Source: Thiofilum sp.
Lineage (GTDB): Bacteria; Pseudomonadota; Gammaproteobacteria; Thiotrichales; Thiotrichaceae
Assembly (NCBI RefSeq): GCF_016711335.1
Contig: NZ_JADJTF010000001.1
Location: forward strand, 2,852,001 to 2,916,000
Length of the DNA: 64,000 bases
Direction of reading: 5' to 3'
The notes beneath the pieces are model-generated. The model worked only from the letters and a program-made list of their open reading frames with translations. It did no database searches and had not been told where the DNA came from. The position numbers and the translations under genes are program-made. Below, piece by piece: positions 17,166 through 25,793 of this stretch. Each line of letters begins with the position of its first letter. Positions within the stretch are counted from its first letter, which is position 1.

Positions 17166-18445
17166 GGTTTCACTCCTTCGCTAGGTAGTACTTTGAGGTG
17201 ATCGGCGATCATTTCAGTTAAACCCACCACAGGAATATCCATTTGATTCACTTCCATGCCTTCTTCCAATTGGATACGGCAGTTAGCACAAGCGGTTACG
17301 AGGGTATCCACCTGTAATGCATCTAATTGTTTTTTCTTACGTTGAAAGGCTTTAAGTTTAACCTCTTCAGCATCTTCATTAGCACTCACTCCACCACCTG
17401 CACCACAACACCAATTCAATGTGCCTGCATCCGCCATTTCAACGAAGTTTTTAGCCACCATATTCAGTAAATTACGTGGCTGCTGTACTACACCGCCCCG
17501 CCGTACTAATTGACAAGGGTCATGAAAGGTGAGCTTAGCCTCTTCAAAACCTTCGGTTTGCACTAAACCTTGAGCACGTAATTCGTCTAATACTTCGACA
17601 ATATGTTTAGCTGCAAAGGTATAAGGTCGACCGATTAAATTGGGACCTTCCCAGCGTAGAGCCGTATAAGCATGTCCGCATTCGGGACTAATCACGGTTT
17701 TAACTTTCAGCTTTTCAGCCGCTGCTACTACGCGACTGACTAATTCACGGGCAATGTCGGAGGAACCAATTTGAATCCCCGAATTAGTGGCCTCAAAACA
17801 ATCACTGCTTAAGGTCCATGTTTTTCCCGCATTAGTTAGAATTTTAGCGACTGCCCCTAAGTATTCGGGATAGTTCATAATTTCCATTGAGGACAGCATG
17901 ATCAAGTACTCAGCCCCTTCTTTATCGAAGGGCACTTCGAGTCCACTGGACTTCTCTAAGTGACGTACTTGAGCTTGTAGTGCGGGTAATTTGACTCCCA
18001 TCGGGCTACCAATAGTGATGGCACGAGTGGAGGCTCCAATTAAGCCTTCGGGCGCATGACCAGAGGCCACCATACCTTCACGCATTTTGCGAATCATATA
18101 GGTAATATCATTACCCACAGGGCAAATCAGGGTACAGCGCCCGCAAAGAGAGCAATTGTTGTAAACCAATTCTTGCCATTCAGCCAGTTCAGCATCGGTG
18201 ACAGGTTTGCTTAAACCCAATTTAGCCTTGAGTTTACCGATTAAGGTGTATTCCTGCTCCCATACCCGCCGCAAAGGTTCGAGTTTATAAATCGGTGTAT
18301 GGCGCGGATCAGGATTTTCGGTATAAAACAAGCAGGCATCAGCGCACATGCCACACGACACACAAGAGCTAAAGAAGCTTGCCATAGGAGCATCAATTTG
18401 TGCTTTAAAGGCATTAATACCGCGTTCGAGTGTTAAATTGCTCAT
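17162..18445 (-). CDS. isp2: Isp2: HdrD/GlpC-like iron-sulfur protein of the hydrogenase
   Basis: The 427-residue soluble protein has two [4Fe-4S] ferredoxin motifs, CVSCGMCADAC (about residues 28-38) and CSLCGRCTLICP (about 97-108). A cysteine-rich CCG domain follows (FHDPCQLVRRGG, NWCCGAGGGVSA, VTACANCRIQLEEG) like that of heterodisulfide reductase subunits. In hyn operons Isp2 passes electrons between the hydrogenase dimer, the membrane protein Isp1 and a cytoplasmic partner. It overlaps isp1 and the large-subunit gene by 4 bases each, so translation is coupled. The physiological acceptor (quinone or a thiol/sulfur system) cannot be read from sequence. Confidence 0.9.
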   Translation of the reverse strand: MSNLTLERGINAFKAQIDAPMASFFSSCVSCGMCADACLFYTENPDPRHTPIYKLEPLRRVWEQEYTLIGKLKAKLGLSKPVTDAELAEWQELVYNNCSLCGRCTLICPVGNDITYMIRKMREGMVASGHAPEGLIGASTRAITIGSPMGVKLPALQAQVRHLEKSSGLEVPFDKEGAEYLIMLSSMEIMNYPEYLGAVAKILTNAGKTWTLSSDCFEATNSGIQIGSSDIARELVSRVVAAAEKLKVKTVISPECGHAYTALRWEGPNLIGRPYTFAAKHIVEVLDELRAQGLVQTEGFEEAKLTFHDPCQLVRRGGVVQQPRNLLNMVAKNFVEMADAGTLNWCCGAGGGVSANEDAEEVKLKAFQRKKKQLDALQVDTLVTACANCRIQLEEGMEVNQMDIPVVGLTEMIADHLKVLPSEGVKP

Positions 18446-19101
18446 GATTTCACTCCTCTTAGCCCCATAGAAGCCCCGTTATACCAGCGTGACAGGAAGA
18501 TCGTGAAAGTGTGCATAAGCTTGGTAAAGGGGAATAACACCATTAGGATTTCAACACTTAAAATATGTAGCCCTAGCATCAATTGCGGAGCGAGTAGCAA
18601 GTGATGATAAGCCATATAACCCGTTAGTAGCGGTATAAAGGTTGCGGTCCACACCACATAATCAGCAGGCTTGGATAGGAAGCGTTTAACCGGATGCTGC
18701 AAGCGATGGATGAGTACTATGACTAAAGCAATCATACTGAGCACCGCAAACGCATCTACGACCGGAGTAGGTAGATTAGGCCAACCAAAGCCGAGTAAGT
18801 TTTTAAAGATTTCAATATGCGCAGCTAGTAAGAAAATGACTACAAATAAGCCGATATGAAACACGTAGCCCGCCATAATAGTAATCATCGAGCGCTGTAA
18901 GGTCGCTTTGTCCGGTAACGAGCGCCGCCAAATCTCGCGCAAACCGCCTTGCATAGGGCTACCTTTAGGCGCGGCATAATTGACTTTGCGTCCTAGCGAG
19001 AGGATTTCAAATAAGCGTAATACTAGACCCGCTATGAAGATAAATAATGCTAGATTGAACAGTGGGCCTTTAACCCATTGCAGGAACTCGACGCTATTCA
19101 T
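18442..19101 (-). CDS. isp1: Isp1: NarI-like cytochrome b membrane subunit of the hydrogenase
   Basis: The 219-residue integral membrane protein has about five hydrophobic helices (LFNLALFIFIAGLVLRL; MAGYVFHIGLFVVIFLLAAH; FAVLSMIALVIVLI; LLTGYMAYHHLLL; LHILSVEILMVLFPFTKLMH). Several His residues in or next to helices (GYVFHIG, MAYHHLL, LHILS, KLMHTF) are suitable as haem b ligands, as in the nitrate-reductase gamma subunit. It is the membrane anchor and haem relay for the periplasmic hydrogenase. The start lies 1 base after the small-subunit stop, with the operon reading on into isp2. Confidence 0.88.
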   Translation of the reverse strand: MNSVEFLQWVKGPLFNLALFIFIAGLVLRLFEILSLGRKVNYAAPKGSPMQGGLREIWRRSLPDKATLQRSMITIMAGYVFHIGLFVVIFLLAAHIEIFKNLLGFGWPNLPTPVVDAFAVLSMIALVIVLIHRLQHPVKRFLSKPADYVVWTATFIPLLTGYMAYHHLLLAPQLMLGLHILSVEILMVLFPFTKLMHTFTIFLSRWYNGASMGLRGVKS

Positions 19102-19102
19102 G

Positions 19103-20206
19103 TCATGACTCCTGATTTAATTCATTGACAGTCACGGTTTGGTGAGCACTAGCCGCTGCTGTTTTGGTTTTTTTATTTAAAGCGCTAATAGCGACCCCTG
19201 CTGCAATCCCCGCCGCCGCCGCATAAATCACCTGCTTACCGGATACTTGTTGTGGGATAGATACGGCGCGATAAAAACCACCAAAATCCCAAAAATTGGG
19301 TTCGGAGCAACCAATACAACCATGCCCAGATTCAATAGGAAAGCTAGTGCCATCATTCCATTTTAAAGTGGCGCAAGCGTTGTAAGTAATAGGGCCTTTA
19401 CAGCCTAACTTATATAAACACCAACCCGCTTTGGCTCCAGTATCATCAAAGGTTTCAGCAAACAGACCGCGCTCATAAAAAGGACGGCGATAGCAACGAT
19501 CATGAATATTTTGCCCATAGAAAGCTTTAGGACGCCCTAAGCTATCCAATTCAGGCAGACCAAACGCTAAAAAGTGGGCTATCACCCCCGTAATCACCAC
19601 CGGAATCGGTGGACAGCCGGGGATATTAATAATCGGTTTGTCTTTAATAATATCGGCAACCGCTACCGCACCTGTGGGGTTGGGATCCGCTTTAGGCAAA
19701 CCACCATAAGCTGCACAAGTCCCTAAGGCAATAATAGCCGCAGCCCCTGACGCCGCTTCCTTGAGCATGTCCAGATTGCTAATACCCGCAATAGTCGAGT
19801 AGCCCGGATTATCCAGCGGGATAGAACCATCGACGATGAGTACATACTTACCATGATGCTCTTTCATAGCCTCTTCACGCGCCGCTTCTGCTCCAAAGCC
19901 TGAAGCGGCTTGTAAGGTATGGTGATAATCTAATGAAATCGCATCAAAGATTAGCGCTTCAAGGCTAGGACTATGTGAGCGTGTGATTGATTCAGTGCAG
20001 CCAGTGCACTCTTGAAACGAGAGCCAAATGACAGAAGGGCGTTGAGCCTTTTCTAACGCTTGAGCCAGTTGTGGAACTAGGCTCGGTGCGAGTGCCATAC
20101 TCGAAGCTAGCAGGCTACAAAATTTCAGAAACGCTCGCCGTGAAATGCCTTGTGCCTGTAAGTGCTCACCAACCGTTTGGGTAAAGGGGAGATTAAGCAG
20201 TTTCAT
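19103..20206 (-). CDS. hynS: [NiFe]-hydrogenase small subunit with Tat signal
   Basis: A Tat signal is visible (SRRAFLKFCSLLASSMALAP), so the folded dimer is exported. Cluster ligands are present: ECTGCTES, GTCAAYGG and IPGCPP (proximal), HDRCYRRP with CLYKLGCKG (distal), and NACATLKW with CIGCSEP (medial). A C-terminal helix (VIYAAAAGIAAGVAISAL) anchors it in the membrane. The proximal motif has Gly where oxygen-tolerant enzymes carry an extra Cys. ATG 20206 has GGAGG at 9 bases; ATG 20212, two codons earlier, has it at only 3. The start overlaps the HupH-like gene by 14 bases. Confidence 0.93.
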   Translation of the reverse strand: MKLLNLPFTQTVGEHLQAQGISRRAFLKFCSLLASSMALAPSLVPQLAQALEKAQRPSVIWLSFQECTGCTESITRSHSPSLEALIFDAISLDYHHTLQAASGFGAEAAREEAMKEHHGKYVLIVDGSIPLDNPGYSTIAGISNLDMLKEAASGAAAIIALGTCAAYGGLPKADPNPTGAVAVADIIKDKPIINIPGCPPIPVVITGVIAHFLAFGLPELDSLGRPKAFYGQNIHDRCYRRPFYERGLFAETFDDTGAKAGWCLYKLGCKGPITYNACATLKWNDGTSFPIESGHGCIGCSEPNFWDFGGFYRAVSIPQQVSGKQVIYAAAAGIAAGVAISALNKKTKTAAASAHQTVTVNELNQES

Positions 20207-20612
20207 CCACATCTTCCTCCATCATTAATACCGTTTTCATCACATCGAGTCCGGCTTTAATATCATCGCACTGAGAGCGTAGAATTTCAGGCACGTAGCC
20301 AATTTCAATAAAATAACCAATGCGTTGATCATTAGGATCAAAATGCTCAAGACGCCACACACCCGCATAGCTACTTTCACGAATACGCGTTTTGCCTAAT
20401 ATGTTAAGGGTAATATCAATATCGCCTTCACCGAGAAAGTCTTCTAAGGCGTTATAGTCCGCTTCACTAAAAGGTAGGCCGTGTAAATCAATCATCCCTG
20501 ACTTTTCTTCGGTCACTAGATGGGTGAGTGCTTGGAGAATTTCGTGTTGGATGGGGCGTAGATTACCCGTATGGGGCGCTTCACTGTGTACAGGAATGCT
20601 GGCTAATGTCAT
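20193..20612 (-). CDS. hupH: HupH/HyaF-type hydrogenase expression protein (single domain)
   Basis: The 139-residue protein matches the C-terminal domain of HupH/HyaF. Signs are LGEGDIDITLNILGKTRIRE, the next residues SSYAGVWRLEHFD, and the closing FIEIGYVPEIL. Full HupH proteins are about twice as long, so this is a short form carrying only that domain. HupH is needed for assembly or FeS insertion of the hydrogenase small subunit in Rhizobium and Thiocapsa systems. It lies between the maturation protease gene and the small-subunit gene, in agreement with that role. Confidence 0.82.
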   Translation of the reverse strand: MTLASIPVHSEAPHTGNLRPIQHEILQALTHLVTEEKSGMIDLHGLPFSEADYNALEDFLGEGDIDITLNILGKTRIRESSYAGVWRLEHFDPNDQRIGYFIEIGYVPEILRSQCDDIKAGLDVMKTVLMMEEDVDETA

Positions 20613-20637
20613 GTTACTACCTCTAGCTTAAATAGTT

Positions 20638-21120
20638 TTAGAATTGAGCAGGTTTAGTGCTGGTTAAACGCCAACGTTCTAATAGGTCTGCGGCTAAGCG
20701 ACCTGCTTTAGGAATATTATGTTGGACGGTAGGCGTTAGCTCTTCGCCCCAATCGAAAGTGGCGTATTGAATACCAATTAAGGCGCGGTATTGCGGTAAG
20801 CAACCTGAAAGACGTGCTATATCCATCAGATCTAATAAACCTACCTCGTGAGCGCTGCGTTTAGCCGTACCGAGAAAATGATCCATGGCTTCATTTTCGT
20901 AGCAGCACACCGTTCCAGCGGGAGCGTGTAGCTCTACCGCATCCAATACCAATAAGTGATTATGTTCTTCAATAATGCTAGCGAGCGTGAAGCTCAGCGT
21001 GCCACCGTCTAGATAGGTGACTTCAGGGATAGCAGGATAGTGCTGCTCCATAAATCGCAGGAGATGAATACCAATTCCTTCATCCTGTAGCAAATGATTG
21101 CCGATTCCTAATACCAACAT
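20638..21120 (-). CDS. hynD: Hydrogenase maturation endopeptidase (HyaD/HynD family)
   Basis: The 160-residue protein opens MLVLGIGNHLLQDEGIGIHL, the family signature in which Glu and later Asp/His bind the nickel of the immature large subunit. LLVLDAVELHAPAGTV provides the second acidic ligand and HEVGLLDLMDIARL the His. It removes the C-terminal peptide after His558 of the large subunit. It is the first gene of the hydrogenase operon; the promoter should lie in 21121-21260. Confidence 0.92.
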   Translation of the reverse strand: MLVLGIGNHLLQDEGIGIHLLRFMEQHYPAIPEVTYLDGGTLSFTLASIIEEHNHLLVLDAVELHAPAGTVCCYENEAMDHFLGTAKRSAHEVGLLDLMDIARLSGCLPQYRALIGIQYATFDWGEELTPTVQHNIPKAGRLAADLLERWRLTSTKPAQF

Positions 21121-21268
21121 AACACGTCACTTATGCTTGGATCTCTATTAGTATTAGTGTAATAATCGAGCCTGATTGCTGTCCTAGAGATTAGTCAATT
21201 CTGACATTTAAATTAAGAGATATAGGCTGTGGTTTGGAATGACTGAGTGAGTAATAAGTACTTGAGCC

Positions 21269-21375
21269 AAAGTAATCCTGCATTTCCTCCGCAGACGCTG
21301 TGAATACCTCCCTGTACGCTTCAAGGCGGCATCCCTGCCGCCAAGACTGCTCCAGAAACACACGATTACTGTTAG
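21269..21375 (-). repeat. ~110 bp inverted-repeat element, copy 2
   Basis: The plus-strand ends are AAAGTAATCC and CACGATTACTGTTAG. The same central hairpin (GGCGGCA-GGGA-TGCCGCC, read on the minus strand) and internal sequence as copy 1 are present. It is in the opposite orientation to copy 1 and lies in the 394-base gap between the divergent hydrogenase operon and the terD cluster, on the promoter side of both. A 66-codon minus-strand reading frame across it is not a gene. No other structure was seen in that gap. Confidence 0.85.
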
Positions 21376-21514
21376 CTAGACACTTAGTCATGTTTAGGAC
21401 TAGACCAAGATGCGTAAAGGCAAATAACCCGTAAAAATTGGTGTGAGGTTGCGAGAGTTGAGCCGGATTGCTTAGTATGCGTGCATTAATATTAAAAGCG
21501 AGTGGAGGTTATGT

Positions 21515-22114
21515 ATGGCAGTCAGCTTAACTAAGGGTCAGCGCATTTCTTTGACCAAATCTAACGGGGGGGGATTAACCAAAGTCAGAATGGGGCTAGG
21601 TTGGGATCCCGCGCCCGCTAAAAAATCAGGTTTTTTCGGTAGCCTATTTGGTGGTGGGGGCGCTGATGAGATAGATCTAGATTCTTCTTGCTTATTGCTC
21701 GATACCCAAAAAAATCTGCTCGATGTAGTGTGGTTCCGTCAATTACAAAGCCGTGATGGTTCGATTAGTCATTCTGGCGATAATCTAACCGGAGCAGGGG
21801 ACGGGGATGATGAGGTGATCTTTGTAGATCTCACCCGCTTACCCGCCAATGTGCAGTCTCTAGCTTTCACTGTATGTTCATTTCGTGGGCAAACCTTTAA
21901 TGAGGTAGGCAATGCGTTCTGTCGCCTTGTGGATGATACCAATGACACTGAATTAGCACGCTATAACTTAACTGAGCAGGGTGCACATACAGGTGTGGTG
22001 ATGGCGATTGTCAGTCGTGATGGTAATGGTGGTTGGCAGATGAAAGCCGTGGGAGCACCCAGCCAAGGAGCGATTGCGAATGATATGATGCCTGCGGTAT
22101 TAGCGGCGCTGTAA
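21515..22114 (+). CDS. TerD family protein
   Basis: The 199-residue protein starts MAVSLTKGQRISLTK, typical of TerD/TerE/TerZ. The acidic Ca2+-binding loop is intact (HSGDNLTGAGDGDDE), as is the second-half signature (FRGQTFNEVGNAFCRLVD). An inserted Gly-rich loop (FFGSLFGGGGADEIDLD) after residue 40 also occurs in the next gene. TerD proteins are cytoplasmic, bind calcium and work with TerC/TerB at the membrane in tellurite, phage and stress resistance. GGAGG precedes the start. It is first of six plus-strand ter genes. Confidence 0.88.
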   Translation: MAVSLTKGQRISLTKSNGGGLTKVRMGLGWDPAPAKKSGFFGSLFGGGGADEIDLDSSCLLLDTQKNLLDVVWFRQLQSRDGSISHSGDNLTGAGDGDDEVIFVDLTRLPANVQSLAFTVCSFRGQTFNEVGNAFCRLVDDTNDTELARYNLTEQGAHTGVVMAIVSRDGNGGWQMKAVGAPSQGAIANDMMPAVLAAL

Positions 22115-22125
22115 GAGGTCTAGCC

Positions 22126-23379
22126 ATGTCAACAGTGCAATTAATAGCAGGTGCGAATGCGCCCGTACCTAAAGAAACCCTCAGCATAGAGGTCAAACTT
22201 AATCCGAATCAACTGGCAGGCGTAGAGGTTGATATATCAGCCTTTTTATTAACTGCACAGGGTAAGGTGCGCGGCGATGATGACATGGTGTTTTATGGTC
22301 AACCGCGTCCGGGCAATGGAGCGGTAGCCTTAAAGAGCAATACAGCAGGGCGTGCTGAGTTTGAAGTGAATCTCAATAGTCTGCCTAGTGCCATTGAAAA
22401 AGTCGCTTTTACTGCCACGATTCACGAAAATCGCCAAACCTTTGGAGCGTTTCAAGAGCTAACGGTCACGCTTAAAAACGCTGCACAGCAAGCTATAATT
22501 GAAGCGAAATTACCTGCTGCTGGCATGAAAGAATCTGCCCTGATTTTAGGTGAGTTGTATTTACGTCAAGGACAGTGGAAGTTTCGTGCAGTCGGTCAAG
22601 GGTTTGCTGGAGGTTTAAAACCCTTAGCTGAGCATTTTGGAGTTGACGTTAGTGATCCTGCACCTGCACCTATTGCACCCGCGCCTATTCCTAAAGCAGC
22701 ACATGCACCTATTCCCCAACCAGTTCCAGTGCCTAAACCCATTTCATTAACCAAAATTACTTTGGATAAAGCCAAACCTACGGTCAGCTTGGATAAAAAA
22801 GCCGAGGGTTTTGGTGAGATTCGCATTAACCTCAATTGGAATCGTAACAACGCCGGACAACCTGCGCCTAAAAGTGGTGGCTTATTAGGTGGTTTATTTG
22901 GCGGCGGTGCGCGTTCGGGGGGGATTGATTTAGATGTGGGTTGTTTATATGAGCTGCAAAACGGTACTGTGAGTGCTATTCAAGCACTGGGTAATCGTTT
23001 TGGCGCATTTAATCAAGATCCTTATATTGAATTACAAGGTGATGATCGTACCGGAGCGGTCAAAGAAGGCGAATGGCTGCGTATTAATGGGCAGCATTGG
23101 ACGCATTTCAAACGTATTTTAATCTATGCTTTTATTTATGAAGGTGTGCCGAATTGGGCGCAAACCGATGGAGTGGTTACCATTTATGTACCCAATGAAG
23201 CGCCCTTAGAAATTCGTTTAACCGAAGGCTCAAACTCATTAGGCATGTGTGCCACCGTTTTATTGGAAAATATCAACGGATCATTAAAAGTTAATCGAGA
23301 AGTGCGTTATTTCCGAGGTCATCAGGATATGGATAAAGCTTACCATTGGGGTTTACGTTGGACTTCCGGCTCCAAATAA
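22126..23379 (+). CDS. Two-domain TerD/TerA-like protein
   Basis: Two TerD-like sandwiches are joined by a Pro/Ala-rich linker (about residues 185-205). Domain 1 (about 5-180) keeps the fold motifs (VEVDISAFLLTAQGKVRGDD, HENRQTFGAFQEL, LGELYLRQGQWKFRAVGQGF) but has lost the acidic loop, showing RPGNGAVALKSN instead. Domain 2 resembles TerA (GEIRINLNWNRN, IDLDVGCLYELQNG, ELQGDDRTG, ILIYAFIYEG). The Gly-rich insert SGGLLGGLFGGGARSGG matches the one in the preceding gene. It is probably a scaffold or partner of the calcium-binding TerD proteins. It begins 11 bases after the preceding stop. Confidence 0.82.
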   Translation: MSTVQLIAGANAPVPKETLSIEVKLNPNQLAGVEVDISAFLLTAQGKVRGDDDMVFYGQPRPGNGAVALKSNTAGRAEFEVNLNSLPSAIEKVAFTATIHENRQTFGAFQELTVTLKNAAQQAIIEAKLPAAGMKESALILGELYLRQGQWKFRAVGQGFAGGLKPLAEHFGVDVSDPAPAPIAPAPIPKAAHAPIPQPVPVPKPISLTKITLDKAKPTVSLDKKAEGFGEIRINLNWNRNNAGQPAPKSGGLLGGLFGGGARSGGIDLDVGCLYELQNGTVSAIQALGNRFGAFNQDPYIELQGDDRTGAVKEGEWLRINGQHWTHFKRILIYAFIYEGVPNWAQTDGVVTIYVPNEAPLEIRLTEGSNSLGMCATVLLENINGSLKVNREVRYFRGHQDMDKAYHWGLRWTSGSK

Positions 23380-23428
23380 AGGCTTAATCGAATATAAAAG
23401 CAATCAGCATTAAATAAAGGAGAGAGTA

Positions 23429-24007
23429 ATGGCTTTAAGTTTACAAAAAGGCGGCAATTTATCACTGAGTAAAACCGATCCTAGTTTAACTAAAATTATT
23501 GTCGGTTTAGGTTGGGACGAAAGAACCACTGATGGTTCGAGTTTCGATTTAGATGCTAGCGCCTTTTTACTCACTGCTACGGGTAAGGTACGTGGTGATG
23601 CTGATTTCATTTTTTATAATCAATTAAAGTCAGCCGATGGTTCAGTAGAGCATACGGGCGATAATCGCAGTGGTAAAGGTGACGGTGATGATGAAGCAGT
23701 GAAAGTGGATTTAAGTAAGGTATCCGCTGATATTCAAAAAATTGCTTTTACCGTGACGATTCATGATGCTGATGCGCGACGGCAAAACTTTGGTCAAGTA
23801 GCCAATGCTTTTATTCGTATTGTCAATGAACAAACGGGTGTTGAAATTGTACGTTATGATTTAGCGGAAGATTATTCGACTGAAACTGCAATGGTATTTG
23901 GTGAGCTATATCGCCACAATGCAGAATGGAAATTCCGTGCAGTCGGACAAGGGTATTCAGGTGGTTTAAAGGCTATGTGTGACCAATATGGTATTATGAT
24001 TGGCTAA
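23429..24007 (+). CDS. terD: TerD family protein (canonical)
   Basis: At 192 residues this has the exact family length. It starts MALSLQKGGNLSLSKTDPSL, has the acidic loop HTGDNRSGKGDGDDE, and shows the conserved blocks AFTVTIHDADARRQNFGQVA and YDLAEDYSTETAMVFGELYR. It is very similar to the next gene, which is a tandem paralogue. AAAGGAGAG precedes the start. It is expected to bind Ca2+ and assemble at the cytoplasmic face with TerC and TerB. Confidence 0.93.
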   Translation: MALSLQKGGNLSLSKTDPSLTKIIVGLGWDERTTDGSSFDLDASAFLLTATGKVRGDADFIFYNQLKSADGSVEHTGDNRSGKGDGDDEAVKVDLSKVSADIQKIAFTVTIHDADARRQNFGQVANAFIRIVNEQTGVEIVRYDLAEDYSTETAMVFGELYRHNAEWKFRAVGQGYSGGLKAMCDQYGIMIG

Positions 24008-24057
24008 ACCCCTATTATTGAAATAGTAAAAATTTTATCTTAAGAGAGGATATTAAA

Positions 24058-24636
24058 ATGGCTGTTAGTTTACAAAAAGGTGGCAATGTTTCTTTAACTA
24101 AAGAAGCACCGGGTTTAACAAATGTAGTGGCGGGCCTAGGGTGGGATACTCGTCAAACCGATGGTGCAGCATTTGACTTAGATGCCTCAGTATTTATGTT
24201 GGGAGAAAATGGTAAGGTGCTTTCTGATGCAGCTTTCATTTTCTTTAATAATAAAAAGTCACCCGATGGTAGTGTAGAGCATTTAGGTGATAATCGTTCG
24301 GGTGAAGGTGAAGGCGATGATGAGCAGGTTAAATTAAATCTGGCTACTATGTCCGCTGATGTAAAGAAAATAGTCTTTGCTGTTACCATTTATGATGCAG
24401 AGGGACGTAAACAAAATTTTGGGCAAGTTTCTAATGCTTATATCCGTTTGGTGAATGAGGCAGATAATAAAGAAATTGCACGTTACGACTTATCCGAAGA
24501 TGCGAGTACTGAAACAGCCATGTTATTTGGTGAAGTTTATCGCCATAATGCTGAGTGGAAATTTAAAGCAGTAGGTCAAGGTTTTGCCGGTGGTCTAGGT
24601 GCTATGGCTGCCTCTATGGGTGTGAATATTGGTTAA
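24058..24636 (+). CDS. terE: TerD family protein (tandem paralogue, TerE-like)
   Basis: The 192 residues are collinear with the upstream gene: MAVSLQKGGNVSLTKEAPGL, acidic loop HLGDNRSGEGEGDDEQ, AVTIYDAEGRKQNFGQVSNA, ARYDLSEDASTETAMLFGEV. It is probably a recent tandem duplicate with a divided role, as TerD and TerE in plasmid ter operons. AAGAGAGGAT lies before the ATG. A terminator-like hairpin follows, so terC/terB may have reduced or separate expression. The D versus E label is arbitrary. Confidence 0.92.
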   Translation: MAVSLQKGGNVSLTKEAPGLTNVVAGLGWDTRQTDGAAFDLDASVFMLGENGKVLSDAAFIFFNNKKSPDGSVEHLGDNRSGEGEGDDEQVKLNLATMSADVKKIVFAVTIYDAEGRKQNFGQVSNAYIRLVNEADNKEIARYDLSEDASTETAMLFGEVYRHNAEWKFKAVGQGFAGGLGAMAASMGVNIG

Positions 24637-24674
24637 TTAAATAACTATTCATAGCTAAAAAATAATAATTATGA

Positions 24675-24701
24675 ACAGGCATCCTTGAGGTGCCTGTTTT
24701 T
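24675..24701 (+). terminator. Rho-independent terminator after the terD paralogues
   Basis: ACAGGCA and TGCCTGT form a 7-bp stem around a 9-base loop, followed by TTTTT. It is placed 38 bases after the stop and 30 bases before the TerC-like gene. Confidence 0.75.
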
Positions 24702-24730
24702 GTGTAGGCTTAAGGAATTAATTAACCACT

Positions 24731-25774
24731 ATGTTTCAAGATTTTAAATACTCTCTACTTGTTACCATTCTATGTGTTGGTATAGCGATATGGTGGGGAG
24801 TAGTCCATCCTTCTATGGGCGTATTAACCGCTATTTTCTTAGTAGTGGTACTCGGTATTATGGAGGTGAGTCTATCATTCGATAATGCTGTTGTTAATGC
24901 TTCGATCTTGAGGGAAATGGATGAAAAATGGCAGCAGATATTTCTAACGGTTGGTATTCTAATTGCCGTTTTTGGTATGCGCTTAGTTTTCCCTATTGTC
25001 ATAGTAGCGGTAGCAACAGGGTTAGGTGTATTTGAAGTCGTTGATATGGCATTGAATAATCCTACTCAATACTCACAATATTTAACGGCTAGCCATGCAG
25101 GTATTGCTGCATTTGGCGGAATGTTCTTATTATTGGTGTTCTTAAGTTTTATGTTTGATCATGAAAAAGAAGTCCATTGGTTAGGGGCATTCGAGGAGAA
25201 AATGAGTGCACTAGGCAAGCTTGATGTGATTAGTGTATTAATTGCCTTAGTAACCTTATTCTTGATTCAAGAGTTTTTACCTATGGCTCAAGAGACACGC
25301 TTGACTGTGTTAATGGCAGGTTTAGGCGGGGTTATTTTGTATATTATGGTCAGTAGTTTAGATATTTTCTTTGAGAATAAAGAAGAGGGCGAGGCAGTCG
25401 TAGAAGGAGCTAAGCGTAATGGTTTAGCAGGATTCCTATATTTAGAGGTATTAGATGCCTCATTCTCTTTTGATGGTGTAATTGGAGCTTTTGCGATTAC
25501 TAATGATGTGGTTATTATTATGCTAGGCTTAGCGATAGGTGCTATGTTTGTGCGTTCTATGACTGTTCATTTAGTGCGTAAAGGTACATTAGATGAGTAT
25601 ATTTACTTAGAGCATGGGGCGCATTACGGGATCGGTGCGTTAGCGATCATTATGCTACTCAGTATTCATTTTCATATCCCAGAAGTCATTACCGGTTTAA
25701 TTGGGGTAAGTTTTATTGCATTTTCAATAATGTCTTCCTTAAAATATAAAAAACAATTAGCCCATTCAGCTTAA
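24731..25774 (+). CDS. terC: TerC-like integral membrane protein (DUF475 type)
   Basis: The 347-residue protein has about nine hydrophobic helices. Two internally related acidic motifs of the TerC superfamily are within helices: EVSLSFDNAVVNASIL (about residue 40) and EVLDASFSFDGVIGAFAIT (about 236). The Asp/Glu residues are thought to bind metal; some TerC proteins export Mn2+ or complement metal handling. The layout corresponds to the DUF475 branch. It is followed 19 bases later by terB; in known systems TerC and TerB form the membrane core that recruits TerD. Confidence 0.9.
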   Translation: MFQDFKYSLLVTILCVGIAIWWGVVHPSMGVLTAIFLVVVLGIMEVSLSFDNAVVNASILREMDEKWQQIFLTVGILIAVFGMRLVFPIVIVAVATGLGVFEVVDMALNNPTQYSQYLTASHAGIAAFGGMFLLLVFLSFMFDHEKEVHWLGAFEEKMSALGKLDVISVLIALVTLFLIQEFLPMAQETRLTVLMAGLGGVILYIMVSSLDIFFENKEEGEAVVEGAKRNGLAGFLYLEVLDASFSFDGVIGAFAITNDVVIIMLGLAIGAMFVRSMTVHLVRKGTLDEYIYLEHGAHYGIGALAIIMLLSIHFHIPEVITGLIGVSFIAFSIMSSLKYKKQLAHSA

Positions 25775-25793
25775 TTAGTAAGGAGTTTAAGCT

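Noticed and set aside
21191..21391. 66-codon minus-strand frame between the hydrogenase operon and terD genes
   Set aside because: It lies almost entirely in repeat copy 2, has no ribosome site and no homologous context.
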